A stretch of 64,000 bases of DNA from Bacteroidales bacterium (GCA_017633985.1 JAGBOF010000007.1:1-64000); one strand, 5' to 3'. Counted from the stretch's first letter, positions 33,780-43,481 are shown. Notes: generated by a model not told the origin, from the letters alone. Program-made: numbers and translations.

Positions 33780-35465
33780 TTACTTTTGAATAATTATTTT
33801 CTTTGTCACGTCCTTACAGCCTGAAACAATATTTACATAATATACGCCTTCCGTATAACCGCTTACGTCTATAGTCACCTTACCAGCAACTATGTCAGAT
33901 CCGTAATACACAATTCTGCCCGCATTATCCGTAACGGTTATTCTGTCTATCATATTATTTTGACCCAAAGACACAACCAAATCATCTTTGGCAGGTACAG
34001 GATAAACATCACATTGCAATGTCTGTTTAACAACGTCTTCCAATCCCGCATCTTTGGCATCCATTCCCTGCAATCTGGTTATTCCCGTATTGTGAGGGTC
34101 CAAATAAGGCTGAATTAAATCGTATGCAAGATCCATTCTCGAATAAGTGGCAAATGTCTTGCTGTTATCAGGCTGACAACTCGGACTGCTCGTACTTGTA
34201 AGGGAACCGAAAATCAATCCGTCTTCATTAAAAATACTGCTTCCCGACGATCCTTCCTCTACAACGCCCCATCCGTGTTCGGTTTTTGCAAAATAAACTA
34301 TCCAATGTGTCATAACCTTTGATTCGTCATACAAAGCGGAACGTTTAGGTCTCTCTGTAAAAGTTGAAATCTTCTTTATATCTCCCGAAGGGTGATGTAT
34401 ACCAACACCGTGTTCAGGCGGAGTTCTTTCTGCAGTCCATCCGCAAAAATAAGCATTGTATTCAGCGGGAACATTGTCGTGCAGTTTCAAAAGAAGTACA
34501 TCCAATCCGCTTTTATTTTCTTCAGCCAATGATTGCATAACCAATTTGTCGCAACCCGTCAGTGTCTGTGCCGTAGACGGTTCTTTATCGGGACGGTCGC
34601 ATCCTGCGCTTTCATAGTTGAAATAGACGATAAGTTGGGATAAATAAGAATAATCCTTCATGTAAACGTCCAAACAGTGTGCTGCCGTATATATATAAGG
34701 AGTTGCATCATTGTCCGCATTATTTATAAGCGTTCCCGAACAAAATCCGGTAGAGGTTGCATTGAACCTTATCAACAATCTGACTACACCTCTTTGCTGA
34801 TTGCGGTAATCATCACCTTCGGAACAATTGACGTTTACATGACAACTTCCCGAAGAATTAAATGCCGAAGCCTTGACATTGCTTCCCGCTTCGCTTATAT
34901 CCCTGAAAAAATAACCTACGTCGCTTATCTCTATAACTGCTTTTTGGCTTACGTTTTTTGGTTGATAATATTCTATCGTGATATCCTCTCCCGTCACATA
35001 CTCCGAGGCAAATTTGCCGTCGGGTTTGTTGTTTTTTGAAGTGAAGGCTCCTATTACCTTGCTGCGGTCGCTGTTGTAGATATACAACTCACCGCCTTTG
35101 GGAATAAAAAAGTTATCCGAATAAATGTTTATTGCCTGCGCATAATCCATGTGGATGTTCATTCTGTATATATCCGCATCGGCATCGGTTGTCTTTACTG
35201 CCTTATCAAAAAAGTTTTGCTTTAAAGGCACCAGTAAAGCACTTGCCCTCGGCGTCAAAAAAGAATTATTGCCCTCAACAGCCTTTTGCTCCTTGTAAAG
35301 ATACTCATCCACATCGGGAGCGGCTATCTTCAGCGTCGGTACAGTTGTGGCATCCGTAAAGGCAAACGAATGCGGCATCTGATGAGTACTTATCTGCGTA
35401 TGACCGACAGTTGTAAAAGCAAAAAATGCTAATACCGCAGATAAAGTTAATCTGATTTTTTTCAT
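33780..35465 (-). CDS. T9SS-secreted trypsin-like serine protease, lysyl endopeptidase-like
   Basis: 561 residues from the ATG at 35465 (MKKIRLTLSAVLAFFAFTT, signal peptide ending HTQ). The protease domain has His in YTAAHCLD, Asp in LDVLLLKLHD and Ser in EEGSSGSSIF, with the cysteine-rich pattern of Achromobacter-type lysyl endopeptidases (NYESAGCDRP). The C-terminal about 80 residues (DVYPVPAKDDLVVSL ... GVYYVNIVSG ... KKIIIQK) are a type A T9SS sorting domain, so it is exported and anchored or released at the surface. The frame extends upstream to 35564, but those codons read through the 21-bp repeat array and are not likely used. Confidence 0.88.
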   Translation of the reverse strand: MKKIRLTLSAVLAFFAFTTVGHTQISTHQMPHSFAFTDATTVPTLKIAAPDVDEYLYKEQKAVEGNNSFLTPRASALLVPLKQNFFDKAVKTTDADADIYRMNIHMDYAQAINIYSDNFFIPKGGELYIYNSDRSKVIGAFTSKNNKPDGKFASEYVTGEDITIEYYQPKNVSQKAVIEISDVGYFFRDISEAGSNVKASAFNSSGSCHVNVNCSEGDDYRNQQRGVVRLLIRFNATSTGFCSGTLINNADNDATPYIYTAAHCLDVYMKDYSYLSQLIVYFNYESAGCDRPDKEPSTAQTLTGCDKLVMQSLAEENKSGLDVLLLKLHDNVPAEYNAYFCGWTAERTPPEHGVGIHHPSGDIKKISTFTERPKRSALYDESKVMTHWIVYFAKTEHGWGVVEEGSSGSSIFNEDGLIFGSLTSTSSPSCQPDNSKTFATYSRMDLAYDLIQPYLDPHNTGITRLQGMDAKDAGLEDVVKQTLQCDVYPVPAKDDLVVSLGQNNMIDRITVTDNAGRIVYYGSDIVAGKVTIDVSGYTEGVYYVNIVSGCKDVTKKIIIQK

Positions 35466-35532
35466 GATTTTTCTCTTTTTTTTATTCAGTATTGGTTTGT
35501 TTTCATCACTTCTGTTTATGCCGAAAATAATA

Positions 35533-35595
35533 AGGCGTTTTAAGAAAATAAAACAACGTTTCAATTTATTAAAACGCCGTTTTAATTTATTTTTA
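35533..35595. repeat. 21-bp phased repeat array, 3 units
   Basis: Cores begin at 35533 (AGGCG), 35554 (CAACG) and 35575 (CGCCG), 21 bp apart, the last within AAAACGCCGTTTTAATTTAT. It lies between the tonB-like gene and the T9SS protease gene, both on the minus strand. It is preceded by TGCCGAAAATAA, which also flanks the array at 12192. Confidence 0.82.
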
Positions 35596-35632
35596 AGCCT
35601 TTATTTTCACACCGCTTTTCATTACGGGCGTA

Positions 35633-36373
35633 TTATCTTATAAATTTGTAAGTTATAGTGCCTCTTTGGACTTCGGGAGCATCCTCTTTTGCCGTAAATT
35701 TGGAGCGTTTGGCTGCCTGTTCGCATGTACGCCAAATATTAGTGTTCATCAAAGTCGTTCCGCGTGCCCCAGCAATGGCTTCAATGACGTTACCGTCTTT
35801 ATCAACCTTTATTTCCACAACCACGTTTCCCGTTTCGGTTCTGTTGGTTTTGGGTGCTGACAAATTCTTAACACCTCTGCCACTCAATGAAAACGACGTT
35901 CCGTTCGTTCCTGTACCTTCTCCCGAATTGCCTTGACCACTTCCCGAACCTTTTGAAGTTCCGTCGCCGCCGCCTTCGCCTTGTCCACTTCCGCCTTTTT
36001 TAACTTTGCCTTTTTGGAATAACGCAGTCTGATCAACTTCGGGCGTTTCCTCTTTAGGTTGTACCTGCGGTTTCTTTTTTGTCGGTTTGGCTACCAAAGG
36101 AACTTCCTCCGTATTTTGGGTTAATGCAGGTTCATCGTCATTATTAGAACTTACGGCAGGTTCATCAGTCGTTTCACCGCCGCCTAACGTTCCTGCAAAT
36201 CCGTCTTCGGCTTCCGTCAAATCATCGGCACTCATCTCCACACCTATTTCAGGAGGAGGAGGGTCTTGATAAGGCAATCCGAATGCCAGAAGCAATACCA
36301 AGACAAGCAAGTGAAACAGTACGGTAACACCGGCACTTATTATCTTTCTTTTATTTTCATTTGTTATCTCCAT
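35633..36373 (-). CDS. TonB-like energy transducer
   Basis: 246 residues: an N-terminal transmembrane helix (ISAGVTVLFHLLVLVLLLAF), a Pro/Glu/Gly-rich periplasmic linker with a glycine-rich stretch (KGGSGQGEGGGDGTSKGSG), and a TonB C-terminal domain (VVVEIKVDKDGNVIEAIAGARGT ... RGTITYKFI). With ExbB and ExbD encoded immediately upstream it forms a complete unit for energising TonB-dependent receptors such as the one at 25456. Confidence 0.88.
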   Translation of the reverse strand: MEITNENKRKIISAGVTVLFHLLVLVLLLAFGLPYQDPPPPEIGVEMSADDLTEAEDGFAGTLGGGETTDEPAVSSNNDDEPALTQNTEEVPLVAKPTKKKPQVQPKEETPEVDQTALFQKGKVKKGGSGQGEGGGDGTSKGSGSGQGNSGEGTGTNGTSFSLSGRGVKNLSAPKTNRTETGNVVVEIKVDKDGNVIEAIAGARGTTLMNTNIWRTCEQAAKRSKFTAKEDAPEVQRGTITYKFIR

Positions 36374-36376
36374 TGC

Positions 36377-36811
36377 TTACATTGTCGTCTTTGAAGCTGA
36401 TGAAGGAGCTTCGGTTGCAAGTATAACTTTGTGCTTTGTATTATTACGTTGATTGACGTGATTGACTGCATCAATAACATTAACTATGTATTGAACGGGA
36501 ACGGACTTATCCGCATGCAACTTAACTGTCCCTTCCTGCGTATCGGACAAAAGAGCTTCCAAATAAGGCTCCATTTCTTCCAATTCTTTGGGTTGGTTCT
36601 CTACATAATATGTAAGTTTGTCGTCTATCGACACCGTTACGTTCTGTTTTGCCATTGTCTGTCCTGAAGTAGATTGCGGAAGCAACATCTTAATTGCGTT
36701 CGGACTTATCAGCGTACTTGTAAGCATGAAAAATATCAGCAACAAGAACACTAGGTCAGACATTGACGAAGAATTAAATTGCGGTGTTATTTTATTATTA
36801 CTCTGAATCAT
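36377..36811 (-). CDS. exbD: ExbD/TolR family biopolymer transporter
   Basis: 144 residues with one transmembrane helix containing the proton-path aspartate (SSSMSDLVFLLLIFFMLTS) and a periplasmic domain (VTVSIDDKLTYYVE ... VKLHADKSVPVQYIVNVID). Lies between the ExbB-like and TonB-like genes with gaps of 12 and 3 bases. Confidence 0.92.
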   Translation of the reverse strand: MIQSNNKITPQFNSSSMSDLVFLLLIFFMLTSTLISPNAIKMLLPQSTSGQTMAKQNVTVSIDDKLTYYVENQPKELEEMEPYLEALLSDTQEGTVKLHADKSVPVQYIVNVIDAVNHVNQRNNTKHKVILATEAPSSASKTTM

Positions 36812-36823
36812 AATATCAAAAAC

Positions 36824-37510
36824 TTATGCAGCAGGTTCATGCAGCAAATCCATAAATTCATTGGTGCGGCTTTCCAAAATAAACACTACTTTGTTTATTC
36901 TTCCCACCAATATACTGTAAAGGAATGATGCAATCAAACCTACTATCAAACCGCCGACAGTCGTTACCATGGCTTCATAGATACCGCCGCTTAACAATTG
37001 TATGTCTATATTGTTGCCTGCGTGTGCCATATCAAAGAACGCCTTAATCATTCCCGTAACCGTACCCAAAAATCCTATTGACGGAGCAAGATTGCTGATA
37101 GTTGCAATCATGCTTACGCCGCTTTCCAATTTGGCAACTTCCATTTTACCTACGTTTTCCACTGCCTGATTGATGTCATTAAGCGGACGGCCCAATCTGG
37201 AAAGTCCTTTACCAATCATTCTTCCGATAGGGGAATCATTAGCGGCACAAAGATTTTTCGCACCCTGCAAATCAGAATTATGAATACAATTCTTTACATT
37301 GTTCATAAAAGAAGTGTCTTCTTTCAACGCTCTGTTTAAAGCCAAATATCTTTCAATAAAAAGATAAATAACTATTACGGAAAGTATTCCCAGTACAGCC
37401 ATTATCCAGCCTCCCGCCTTGGCAAGTTCCCAAATATTGACTTTCTCGATTGTTGTCTGTACGGTTTGCGCTGTTTCCGTACCTGCTTGCAAAATTATTG
37501 TTGATAGCAT
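36824..37510 (-). CDS. exbB: ExbB/TolQ/MotA family proton channel
   Basis: 228 residues with three transmembrane regions. Conserved elements are GWIMAVLGILSVIVIYLFIERY, IATISNLAPSIGFLGTVTGMI and the last helix TTVGGLIVGLIASFLYSI. It supplies proton-motive force to TonB. The start is 33 bases after the fibronectin-domain gene, so that T9SS protein may be cotranscribed. Confidence 0.92.
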   Translation of the reverse strand: MLSTIILQAGTETAQTVQTTIEKVNIWELAKAGGWIMAVLGILSVIVIYLFIERYLALNRALKEDTSFMNNVKNCIHNSDLQGAKNLCAANDSPIGRMIGKGLSRLGRPLNDINQAVENVGKMEVAKLESGVSMIATISNLAPSIGFLGTVTGMIKAFFDMAHAGNNIDIQLLSGGIYEAMVTTVGGLIVGLIASFLYSILVGRINKVVFILESRTNEFMDLLHEPAA

Positions 37511-37543
37511 TTAATTAAAGGTTTTTATTAGATTTGTTATTGT

Positions 37544-39160
37544 TTATTTTACTACTATTATCTTGGATGTCACTTTATCCTGTGAGGTGATCAGTATTGT
37601 ATGTACACCCAATCCGAATGAAGACATATCCAAACTTTCAGGTATCTTTTCCGAAGAATATACCAATGTGCCTAATGAGGAATATATTTCTACTTTGCCC
37701 GCAAGCTCACCGATACCTTCAAAATATACTGTACCGTTTGTCGGATTCGGATAAATATTCAGGCTTTCAGAACCTGCTGACAATGTATCCAATCCGCTTA
37801 TTGCCGTTGTGAAAGAAACTTCTTCGCTCCATCCGCTGTATATTGTGGTGTCCACTGTGGTTACATATTCATCTCCAGTATCGGGATCAACCACCGTAAC
37901 ATCTTCGCTCAAATTGCACACAGCACGTACTCTGACCTTATATTCCGTATTTTTTGTTAATCCCACAGGAATATAAACAGGACGGTTCTTTACAATAAAT
38001 CCTTGGCTTGGAAATGTGGAATAAACCGAACAAAATGCCACTTCCCATTGGTTTTGCGATGCCGTTCCCGGAGTCCATTCCACTTGTGCCGATATATGGG
38101 TTATATTCTCAACATGTAATCCCATTATATCCTCACAAGGCGCTTCTTTTGTTCTGAACGATTTTAATTCACTCCATTCACTGTACCTGTCATCACACAC
38201 CGCACGTACATAAAATATATAAGACCTGTTGCTTATCAAATCTTCCAATATTATCTTGGTATCTTTCACCACAACGTTTTCACCTTCTCCCAAAACAAAA
38301 CCTGCCAATCCGTATTCAATCTCAAATGTTTCCTGTCCTTCCTTTGCTTCCCATTGCAAAGCCGCTTCATGAGCTTCGGTATACAAGACCGTCAGTCCGT
38401 CGGGAACACTTCCACATGCATGCCGTGTCACGAATGATTTCTGCTCCGAATAGCATGTATCCGTATATTTCTCGGAATACTTATTAGCCGTCCATACCCT
38501 GTAATAATATACCGTAGAAGCTTGTAAATCCGTAACGACATTTGTTATTGTTTTTGGCAAATTATCTTTATCTATTATAACTTCGGATTCTAACAATCTG
38601 GCACCCTGACTGCCTACTACGGGATTGGGAAATTCGGAAATGATGAAACCGCACGCCGATATTTCTTCCGCATCACCTACTGCATCTACCGAACCTGTCA
38701 ATGTTGCATCGGTAAGCCCTATATTCTGTACCTCTCCCGCAGTCATATCGCTGCATCTTGTCATAAGGGTCTTAAATGTTTTCCTTTCCGTATAATAATA
38801 TATTGTATCGCCTTTTTCAACTTTCGAAACCCATGCTTTTACCCAATACTCTTTATCAGGCATAAGATAATGATGTGCCGAATCTATGTAATACGAGAAA
38901 TTACCTGCCTTACTGTTATTGGCTTGACTGTAACGCATCGTATCTCCTTTTGCAGGTTTATTGCTTACGGGAGCGAAAATAAATCCCACCGCATTAATCT
39001 TTTTGTTCCAATCACCTACCTTGGAAAGATTTGCGAGAAATTTAGCTTTTGTCGCCGATATACTGTCAACGTCAAACAGTGAAAGGACAGGGTCGTTTTG
39101 TGCGTTAAGTCCGAACGCCGCAATAACCAATCCGATTAATAATACATATATCTTTTTCAT
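37544..39160 (-). CDS. T9SS-secreted fibronectin type III protein
   Basis: 538 residues with a signal peptide (MKKIYVLLIGLVIAAFGLNAQ). Three to four fibronectin III-like modules follow (for example CSDMTAGEVQNIGLTDATLTG, ASTVYYYRVWTANKY, ALQWEAKEGQETFEIEYGL, AQVEWTPGTASQNQWEVAFC). A C-terminal type A sorting domain (LNIYPNPTNGTVYFEGIGEL ... GVHTILITSQDK) targets it to T9SS. Probably a surface adhesion or scaffold protein. TACATTTG on the minus strand (plus 39190-39197) is a likely -7 element. Confidence 0.82.
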   Translation of the reverse strand: MKKIYVLLIGLVIAAFGLNAQNDPVLSLFDVDSISATKAKFLANLSKVGDWNKKINAVGFIFAPVSNKPAKGDTMRYSQANNSKAGNFSYYIDSAHHYLMPDKEYWVKAWVSKVEKGDTIYYYTERKTFKTLMTRCSDMTAGEVQNIGLTDATLTGSVDAVGDAEEISACGFIISEFPNPVVGSQGARLLESEVIIDKDNLPKTITNVVTDLQASTVYYYRVWTANKYSEKYTDTCYSEQKSFVTRHACGSVPDGLTVLYTEAHEAALQWEAKEGQETFEIEYGLAGFVLGEGENVVVKDTKIILEDLISNRSYIFYVRAVCDDRYSEWSELKSFRTKEAPCEDIMGLHVENITHISAQVEWTPGTASQNQWEVAFCSVYSTFPSQGFIVKNRPVYIPVGLTKNTEYKVRVRAVCNLSEDVTVVDPDTGDEYVTTVDTTIYSGWSEEVSFTTAISGLDTLSAGSESLNIYPNPTNGTVYFEGIGELAGKVEIYSSLGTLVYSSEKIPESLDMSSFGLGVHTILITSQDKVTSKIIVVK

Positions 39161-39238
39161 CTTATCATTACAATTGTTAAATTATTCGGCAAATGTACGA
39201 AAATTTTTATTATCAACAGTTAAAAACCGCTATTTATT

Positions 39239-40939
39239 TTATTTTTCTTTATTCTTTTCCGTTTTATTCCTAACAACGGAGAACAGCAAAAGCAGTACAG
39301 CAATAAATGCAAAAGGACGCATAATCATATCACCGTGTCTTGTAAAAAACGTTGTATCTTCTGTCAAAGGAATATCGTATTTAAACGCCTGACGTTTCCA
39401 ATAACCGCCTTTATCAACTTCCTGTCCCTTCGCATTGACAAGACCCGAAAAGCCGGTATTTGCACATATTGCAACATACCTGCGGTTTTCTATCGCACGC
39501 AAACGGCTTATAGCAAAATACTGTTTATACCCGGGAGTGTCTCCCCACCATCCTACATTGGTTACTACCTGCAAGAATCCGGCACCTTTTTTTATAAATT
39601 CCCTGCAATAATTGCCGTCAATGCTTTCCCAACATATAGGAACGCCTATTTTTATATGCTTTTTACCGGAATCAAATACCTTAACCGTGTCATCAATACC
39701 CAATGTGCCTACCGTACCGCCCATATCCAAAACCAAATTCTCTATAAAAGGAAAATATTGCGTAAAAGGCATTTTCTCAACACCCACGACCAACACGCTT
39801 TTATGTCTTAACTGAATATCTTTCAATGAAGATTTCTTATTAAACATTATTGCCGTATTACACGATTCGTAATAACGGTTTTCCAATCCCGGATATTCAC
39901 GTGCGGCATTGGTTTTTACGCCTAAAGGTAACATATTACGGGTAGACATGCCCGCAATTATATCCGCATTTCCGTAAAGAGACAAAAATCTTTGCAATTC
40001 ACATATACTCGGAACCTCATCCAAATAATCTTCCCAAGCGTATTCCTGTATGCAACTTTCGGGCAAAACCAAAAAATCAACGTTTGAATCCATCAAAGGT
40101 GCCGCCAAATCTTCCACTCTCTGCACTACATTTTGAGGAGGCAGATTATATTGTTCTTTATACGGATCCAAATTAGGCTGAACGATAACCGCCGATACCG
40201 AAGACTCCGCTTTATCCTCATAACCGTACCAAAGAATCAACGACCATGTAACGGGAATAACCAATATTAACGCCGCAAAAATTCCGTATTTCACTTTGTC
40301 TGAATAAACAGCCTTATCAGTTGAATGAAACGCTGTTTTATTTTTGTAAAACGTCGTTTTAATTTCCTTAAACGCCGTCTTATTTTTATTAAGCGCAACT
40401 ATCAGAAAATAAATAAGAATATTGCTCAACAAAATCCACAAAGTACCGCCTTCAATTCCCGTAACGCTGTACCATTGCACCAAAGCCGGGCAGCGGGCAA
40501 ACGAATTACCCAGATTAAGCCACGGAAAATTTATATCCCACGTGAATTGCAGATACTCAAATGCGATCCAATAAATCACAAGAAAGAAATAAGCACCCTG
40601 TTTGTTCTTTGCGACTTTTTTGGAATAGGAATAAATCTGAAAAACAGCACTCATAAAGACCGCTTCCGCCACAGGAACGATATAACCTACGGGCGAAGCA
40701 TTGCTTATCCACCATGTATTGGGAAAGGTATACAACAAAAAAGCGGGAAGCGAATAAACAAACGCATAAGTGGATACAAAACGTTTATCGGAATTGTTTC
40801 TGGAAATATAATCCTCAACAAACAAAAGCGGAACAAAGGCAATCAACATCAAAAACCCCATGCCCATAACGTTAAACCACGCAAGAGCCATTATCAATCC
40901 CGATAACAACGAAATCAAACAAAGCGTCCGTTTTTTCAT
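39239..40939 (-). CDS. lnt: Apolipoprotein N-acyltransferase with a repeat-derived insert
   Basis: Lnt adds the third acyl chain to outer-membrane lipoproteins. 566 residues: several N-terminal membrane helices, then a nitrilase domain with the catalytic Glu in LVLPESCIQE and the Cys in VPICWESIDG, and a final helix. Between two membrane helices (about residues 183-203) the heptads KTAFKEI, KTTFYKN and KTAFHST are encoded by a three-unit 21-bp repeat array, an in-frame insertion into a loop. It is the third gene of a probable unit with the radical SAM and folate cyclo-ligase genes (21-base gap). Confidence 0.92.
   Translation of the reverse strand: MKKRTLCLISLLSGLIMALAWFNVMGMGFLMLIAFVPLLFVEDYISRNNSDKRFVSTYAFVYSLPAFLLYTFPNTWWISNASPVGYIVPVAEAVFMSAVFQIYSYSKKVAKNKQGAYFFLVIYWIAFEYLQFTWDINFPWLNLGNSFARCPALVQWYSVTGIEGGTLWILLSNILIYFLIVALNKNKTAFKEIKTTFYKNKTAFHSTDKAVYSDKVKYGIFAALILVIPVTWSLILWYGYEDKAESSVSAVIVQPNLDPYKEQYNLPPQNVVQRVEDLAAPLMDSNVDFLVLPESCIQEYAWEDYLDEVPSICELQRFLSLYGNADIIAGMSTRNMLPLGVKTNAAREYPGLENRYYESCNTAIMFNKKSSLKDIQLRHKSVLVVGVEKMPFTQYFPFIENLVLDMGGTVGTLGIDDTVKVFDSGKKHIKIGVPICWESIDGNYCREFIKKGAGFLQVVTNVGWWGDTPGYKQYFAISRLRAIENRRYVAICANTGFSGLVNAKGQEVDKGGYWKRQAFKYDIPLTEDTTFFTRHGDMIMRPFAFIAVLLLLFSVVRNKTEKNKEK
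40331..40393. repeat. 21-bp phased repeat array inside lnt, 3 units
   Basis: Cores begin at 40331 (CGCTG), 40352 (CGTCG) and 40373 (CGCCG), exactly 21 bp apart, with the same flanking TTTTAtTT bases as the intergenic arrays. Since 21 is a multiple of three, the reading frame of lnt is kept. The encoded residues fall in a loop between predicted membrane helices. Confidence 0.88.
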
Positions 40940-40960
40940 AATATAATATGTATGTAAATC

Positions 40961-41518
40961 TTAATTATAAATCCGTGAAGTCGAAATTACTTTATCCATT
41001 TTCACGTCAAATTCTTCCGTAGGGACTTTTTCTACTATTTGGAAGTCAAAACAAACCGCCAATTTCTCACATCCGCAGGTTTTTAACAGTCTGTCATAAA
41101 ATCCTCTGCCCCTTCCCATACGGTTTTTCATAGAATCAAACGCCACACCCGGTATAATCATCAAATCTATTGATGCATAATCTTGATAAACTGCACCTTT
41201 AGGTTCCAATATCCCGAACTGCTCGCCTGCAATCATGGATTCAATACCCTGATACTGTCTTAAAATCAAATCATCACCCGCAACGCAAGGCAGAAGTATA
41301 GTCTTGTCTTTATACCACTTATTTATAAAATCATGGGTATACACCTCATCGTCCATTGACCAATAAAGAAGAATGCAGCGTGCTTTTTTAAATTCATCCA
41401 ACGCCTCAATACGGGTAAATACAGGCAAGGAAAGTTCTTTCTTCTGCTCTTGGGAAAATTCTTTCTTCTTTTCCCGCATTTGTTTTCTCAATATTTTTTT
41501 CTCTTGTGCGGTTTCCAT
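40961..41518 (-). CDS. 5-formyltetrahydrofolate cyclo-ligase
   Basis: 185 residues. This enzyme converts 5-formyl-THF to 5,10-methenyl-THF with ATP. The N-terminal basic helix (EKKILRKQMREKKKEF) and the signature MGRGRGFYDRLL, with IPGVAFD before it, are diagnostic. It starts 1 base after the stop of the radical SAM gene and is followed by lnt after 21 bases. Confidence 0.92.
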   Translation of the reverse strand: METAQEKKILRKQMREKKKEFSQEQKKELSLPVFTRIEALDEFKKARCILLYWSMDDEVYTHDFINKWYKDKTILLPCVAGDDLILRQYQGIESMIAGEQFGILEPKGAVYQDYASIDLMIIPGVAFDSMKNRMGRGRGFYDRLLKTCGCEKLAVCFDFQIVEKVPTEEFDVKMDKVISTSRIYN

Positions 41519-41519
41519 A

Positions 41520-42287
41520 TCAATATGCCGTTGCTTTAATTCCGAGTTGCCTTACTTTGTCCGCATATTTTTCCAATTCGTCTTTTTCAATCTTTATAAG
41601 ATTTTTTGCAGGCGGCACTCTGTCCAAAGAATAAAACATAACTTCCCGCGGATTAGTCTGTTTGACAACCTCCAAATACGGTAAAAATTCTTCATCAACC
41701 GTATTATCTATTTTTTCTCCGTCATTTTCGCCCCTTAACAGCATGGTCTGAATGACGCAATCATGCCCGAAGCGTATAATGTTGGCTTTTATTTCTTCGA
41801 AATCAGCACTTACAGGTTTTGAAATGAGGTTATACATATGTGAAGTGCCCGCATCGATTTTCAAAAGCGGATTGTCAATCAAATGAAGTGCCTTCCAAAC
41901 GTCAGGTTTGGACAACATGGTGCTGTTGGTCAATATCGTAACCTTTGCCTGCGGCATAAACTCATTGCGCAAAGCTATAACATCTTCGACAATTCCCAAT
42001 ATCTCGGGATGAAGCGTAGGTTCGCCGTTACCTGAAAACGTTATTGAATCAACAGATGTGCGTTTTGCTTCATCACTTTCGCGGCACCAGGACAAAAGCT
42101 CCGATTTTATCAATTTTCTGTCATTAAACGGTACTTTAACTGTGGTATCCACTTCATTCCAACCGCATTCGCAATAAATACAGTTAAAACTGCAGTATTT
42201 TTTTTGCGTAGGCAGGACATTTACACCTAATGACGTTCCCAAACGGCGTGAATGTATCGGACCTACTACTATATTCTCAAAAAGCAT
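41520..42287 (-). CDS. Radical SAM protein, COG0731-like
   Basis: 255 residues. The iron-sulfur motif C-x3-C-x2-C is at C32-C36-C39 (CSFNCIYCECG), after the family signature GPIHSRRLGTSLGVNVLP. FSGNGEPTLHPE is the SAM-binding GGEP-like motif. This group of stand-alone radical SAM proteins is common but its substrate is not established. First gene of the unit with the folate cyclo-ligase and lnt. Confidence 0.85.
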   Translation of the reverse strand: MLFENIVVGPIHSRRLGTSLGVNVLPTQKKYCSFNCIYCECGWNEVDTTVKVPFNDRKLIKSELLSWCRESDEAKRTSVDSITFSGNGEPTLHPEILGIVEDVIALRNEFMPQAKVTILTNSTMLSKPDVWKALHLIDNPLLKIDAGTSHMYNLISKPVSADFEEIKANIIRFGHDCVIQTMLLRGENDGEKIDNTVDEEFLPYLEVVKQTNPREVMFYSLDRVPPAKNLIKIEKDELEKYADKVRQLGIKATAY

Positions 42288-42435
42288 TTCTATATTTGTT
42301 TTGTTGTTATTTACTTTTCAGCGTGACAAGCACGCAAATAAAACCACTGTAAAGACTAATCAGTCTGTTTATACATGATATTATTACCTTAATATAACTG
42401 TTTTTTCTTACAAATAGTATATTTAAAAACAAAAA

Positions 42436-42461
42436 AAGCCTATGCAGTTACGCAAAGGCTT
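42436..42461 (-). terminator. Intrinsic terminator of the repeat-rich lipoprotein gene
   Basis: AAGCCT and AGGCTT form a 6-bp stem around a 14-base loop. The minus-strand side continues into a T run (plus strand AAAAAAA at 42429-42437). It lies just past the lipoprotein stop at 42471. Confidence 0.65.
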
Positions 42462-42470
42462 ATTAAATTT

Positions 42471-43292
42471 TTATTTCTTATCTGCAGGATCTTCTCCTGT
42501 GCTGCCGCCGTCATCGGGATCGCCTCCGTCGTCAGGGTCCGTACCACCGCCGTCATCAGGATCGCCGCCATCGTCAGGGTCTGTACCACCGCCGTCATCT
42601 GGATCACCGCCATCGTCAGGGTCTGTGCTACCACCGTCATCGGGATCGCCGCCATCGCCTGGGTCTGTGCTTCCGCCGTCATCGGGATCGGTACCGCCGC
42701 CACCGCCTGTACCGCCACCGTCATCAGGATCAGTGCCACCACCACCGCCTGTGCCGCCGCCATCAGGAGGTGTCACTCCGCCGCCACCGCCTGGGTTACC
42801 TCCGTCGCCCGGTGTGGTTCCGCCACCGCCGCCTGTATTGCCGCCGCTGTCAGGAGGAGTCACTCCGCCGGTTTCTTTATCTGCCGTAAGGGATTTGATG
42901 GTGAATTCATAATAGTATTTGTGTGCCTTATACATCTGGGCTAATATAATATTCGTCGTTTCGTATATATTACCCGTAAATTCGTATGTTCCGTCGGCAC
43001 TGTAATTCTTAATCATTTCGGGATTGGTGATAAAATAGTACACGGTATCCTCTTTAACCACACGGGTAAAGTAATAACTGCCGTTGTAATAACTTAAATA
43101 GTTACGGGTATTCGCTTCCACGTCAAGGATAAGTAGTTTGACATTCTTAAAGCCCGCATTCTCGCTTACCAATTCCGCACAATTCTGACATCTTTCGCCG
43201 TCTTCTTCCGTACAGGAGGTAAATCCCGCCGAAATAAAGACTAATGATCCTATCAAAAAGGCAAAAAACAGATTTCCTTTTATTCTTTTCAT
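42471..43292 (-). CDS. Lipoprotein with a Gly/Asp-rich repeat tail
   Basis: 273 residues with a lipobox (FISAGFTSC-TEEDG) and an N-terminal globular part (about 25-135, YYFTRVVKEDTVYYFITNPE). The second half is low complexity: GGGGG/TPP segments, then repeats of GGxTDPDDGGDPDD. The DNA unit of the last part is 42 bp (14 residues), with about four units. Dense DxDDGG runs recall calcium-binding repeats, but no known repeat is matched exactly. TATTTTTG on the minus strand (plus 43338-43345) with CTTG (plus 43365-43368) gives a good promoter. Confidence 0.75.
   Translation of the reverse strand: MKRIKGNLFFAFLIGSLVFISAGFTSCTEEDGERCQNCAELVSENAGFKNVKLLILDVEANTRNYLSYYNGSYYFTRVVKEDTVYYFITNPEMIKNYSADGTYEFTGNIYETTNIILAQMYKAHKYYYEFTIKSLTADKETGGVTPPDSGGNTGGGGGTTPGDGGNPGGGGGVTPPDGGGTGGGGGTDPDDGGGTGGGGGTDPDDGGSTDPGDGGDPDDGGSTDPDDGGDPDDGGGTDPDDGGDPDDGGGTDPDDGGDPDDGGSTGEDPADKK
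42499..42690. repeat. 42-bp tandem repeat in the lipoprotein gene
   Basis: Consecutive near-identical 42-bp units (for example beginning TCGTCAGGGTCTGTACCACC) encode the 14-residue motif of the lipoprotein tail. High similarity between units makes length change by slippage or recombination likely. Confidence 0.7.
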
Positions 43293-43481
43293 TGTTTTAT
43301 TTGTTTATTTATACAGTTCCGTTGTTGTTAGAAGTTGCAAAAATACGAATTTATTTTTTTATAACAAGATTATGTCTGATTTTTTTGATGTATGGCAATA
43401 TTTTTTCTTCGTTTAAATATAACCTCCCGCCAATAAACGCAGATAAAATTGCAGAAAAACTTTGCCCTTTATAACAAAAAT

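Noticed and set aside
42442..42912. Pro/Ser-rich plus-strand frame of 156 codons
   Set aside because: It is the opposite-strand reading of the Gly/Asp repeat in the lipoprotein gene, kept open only by composition.
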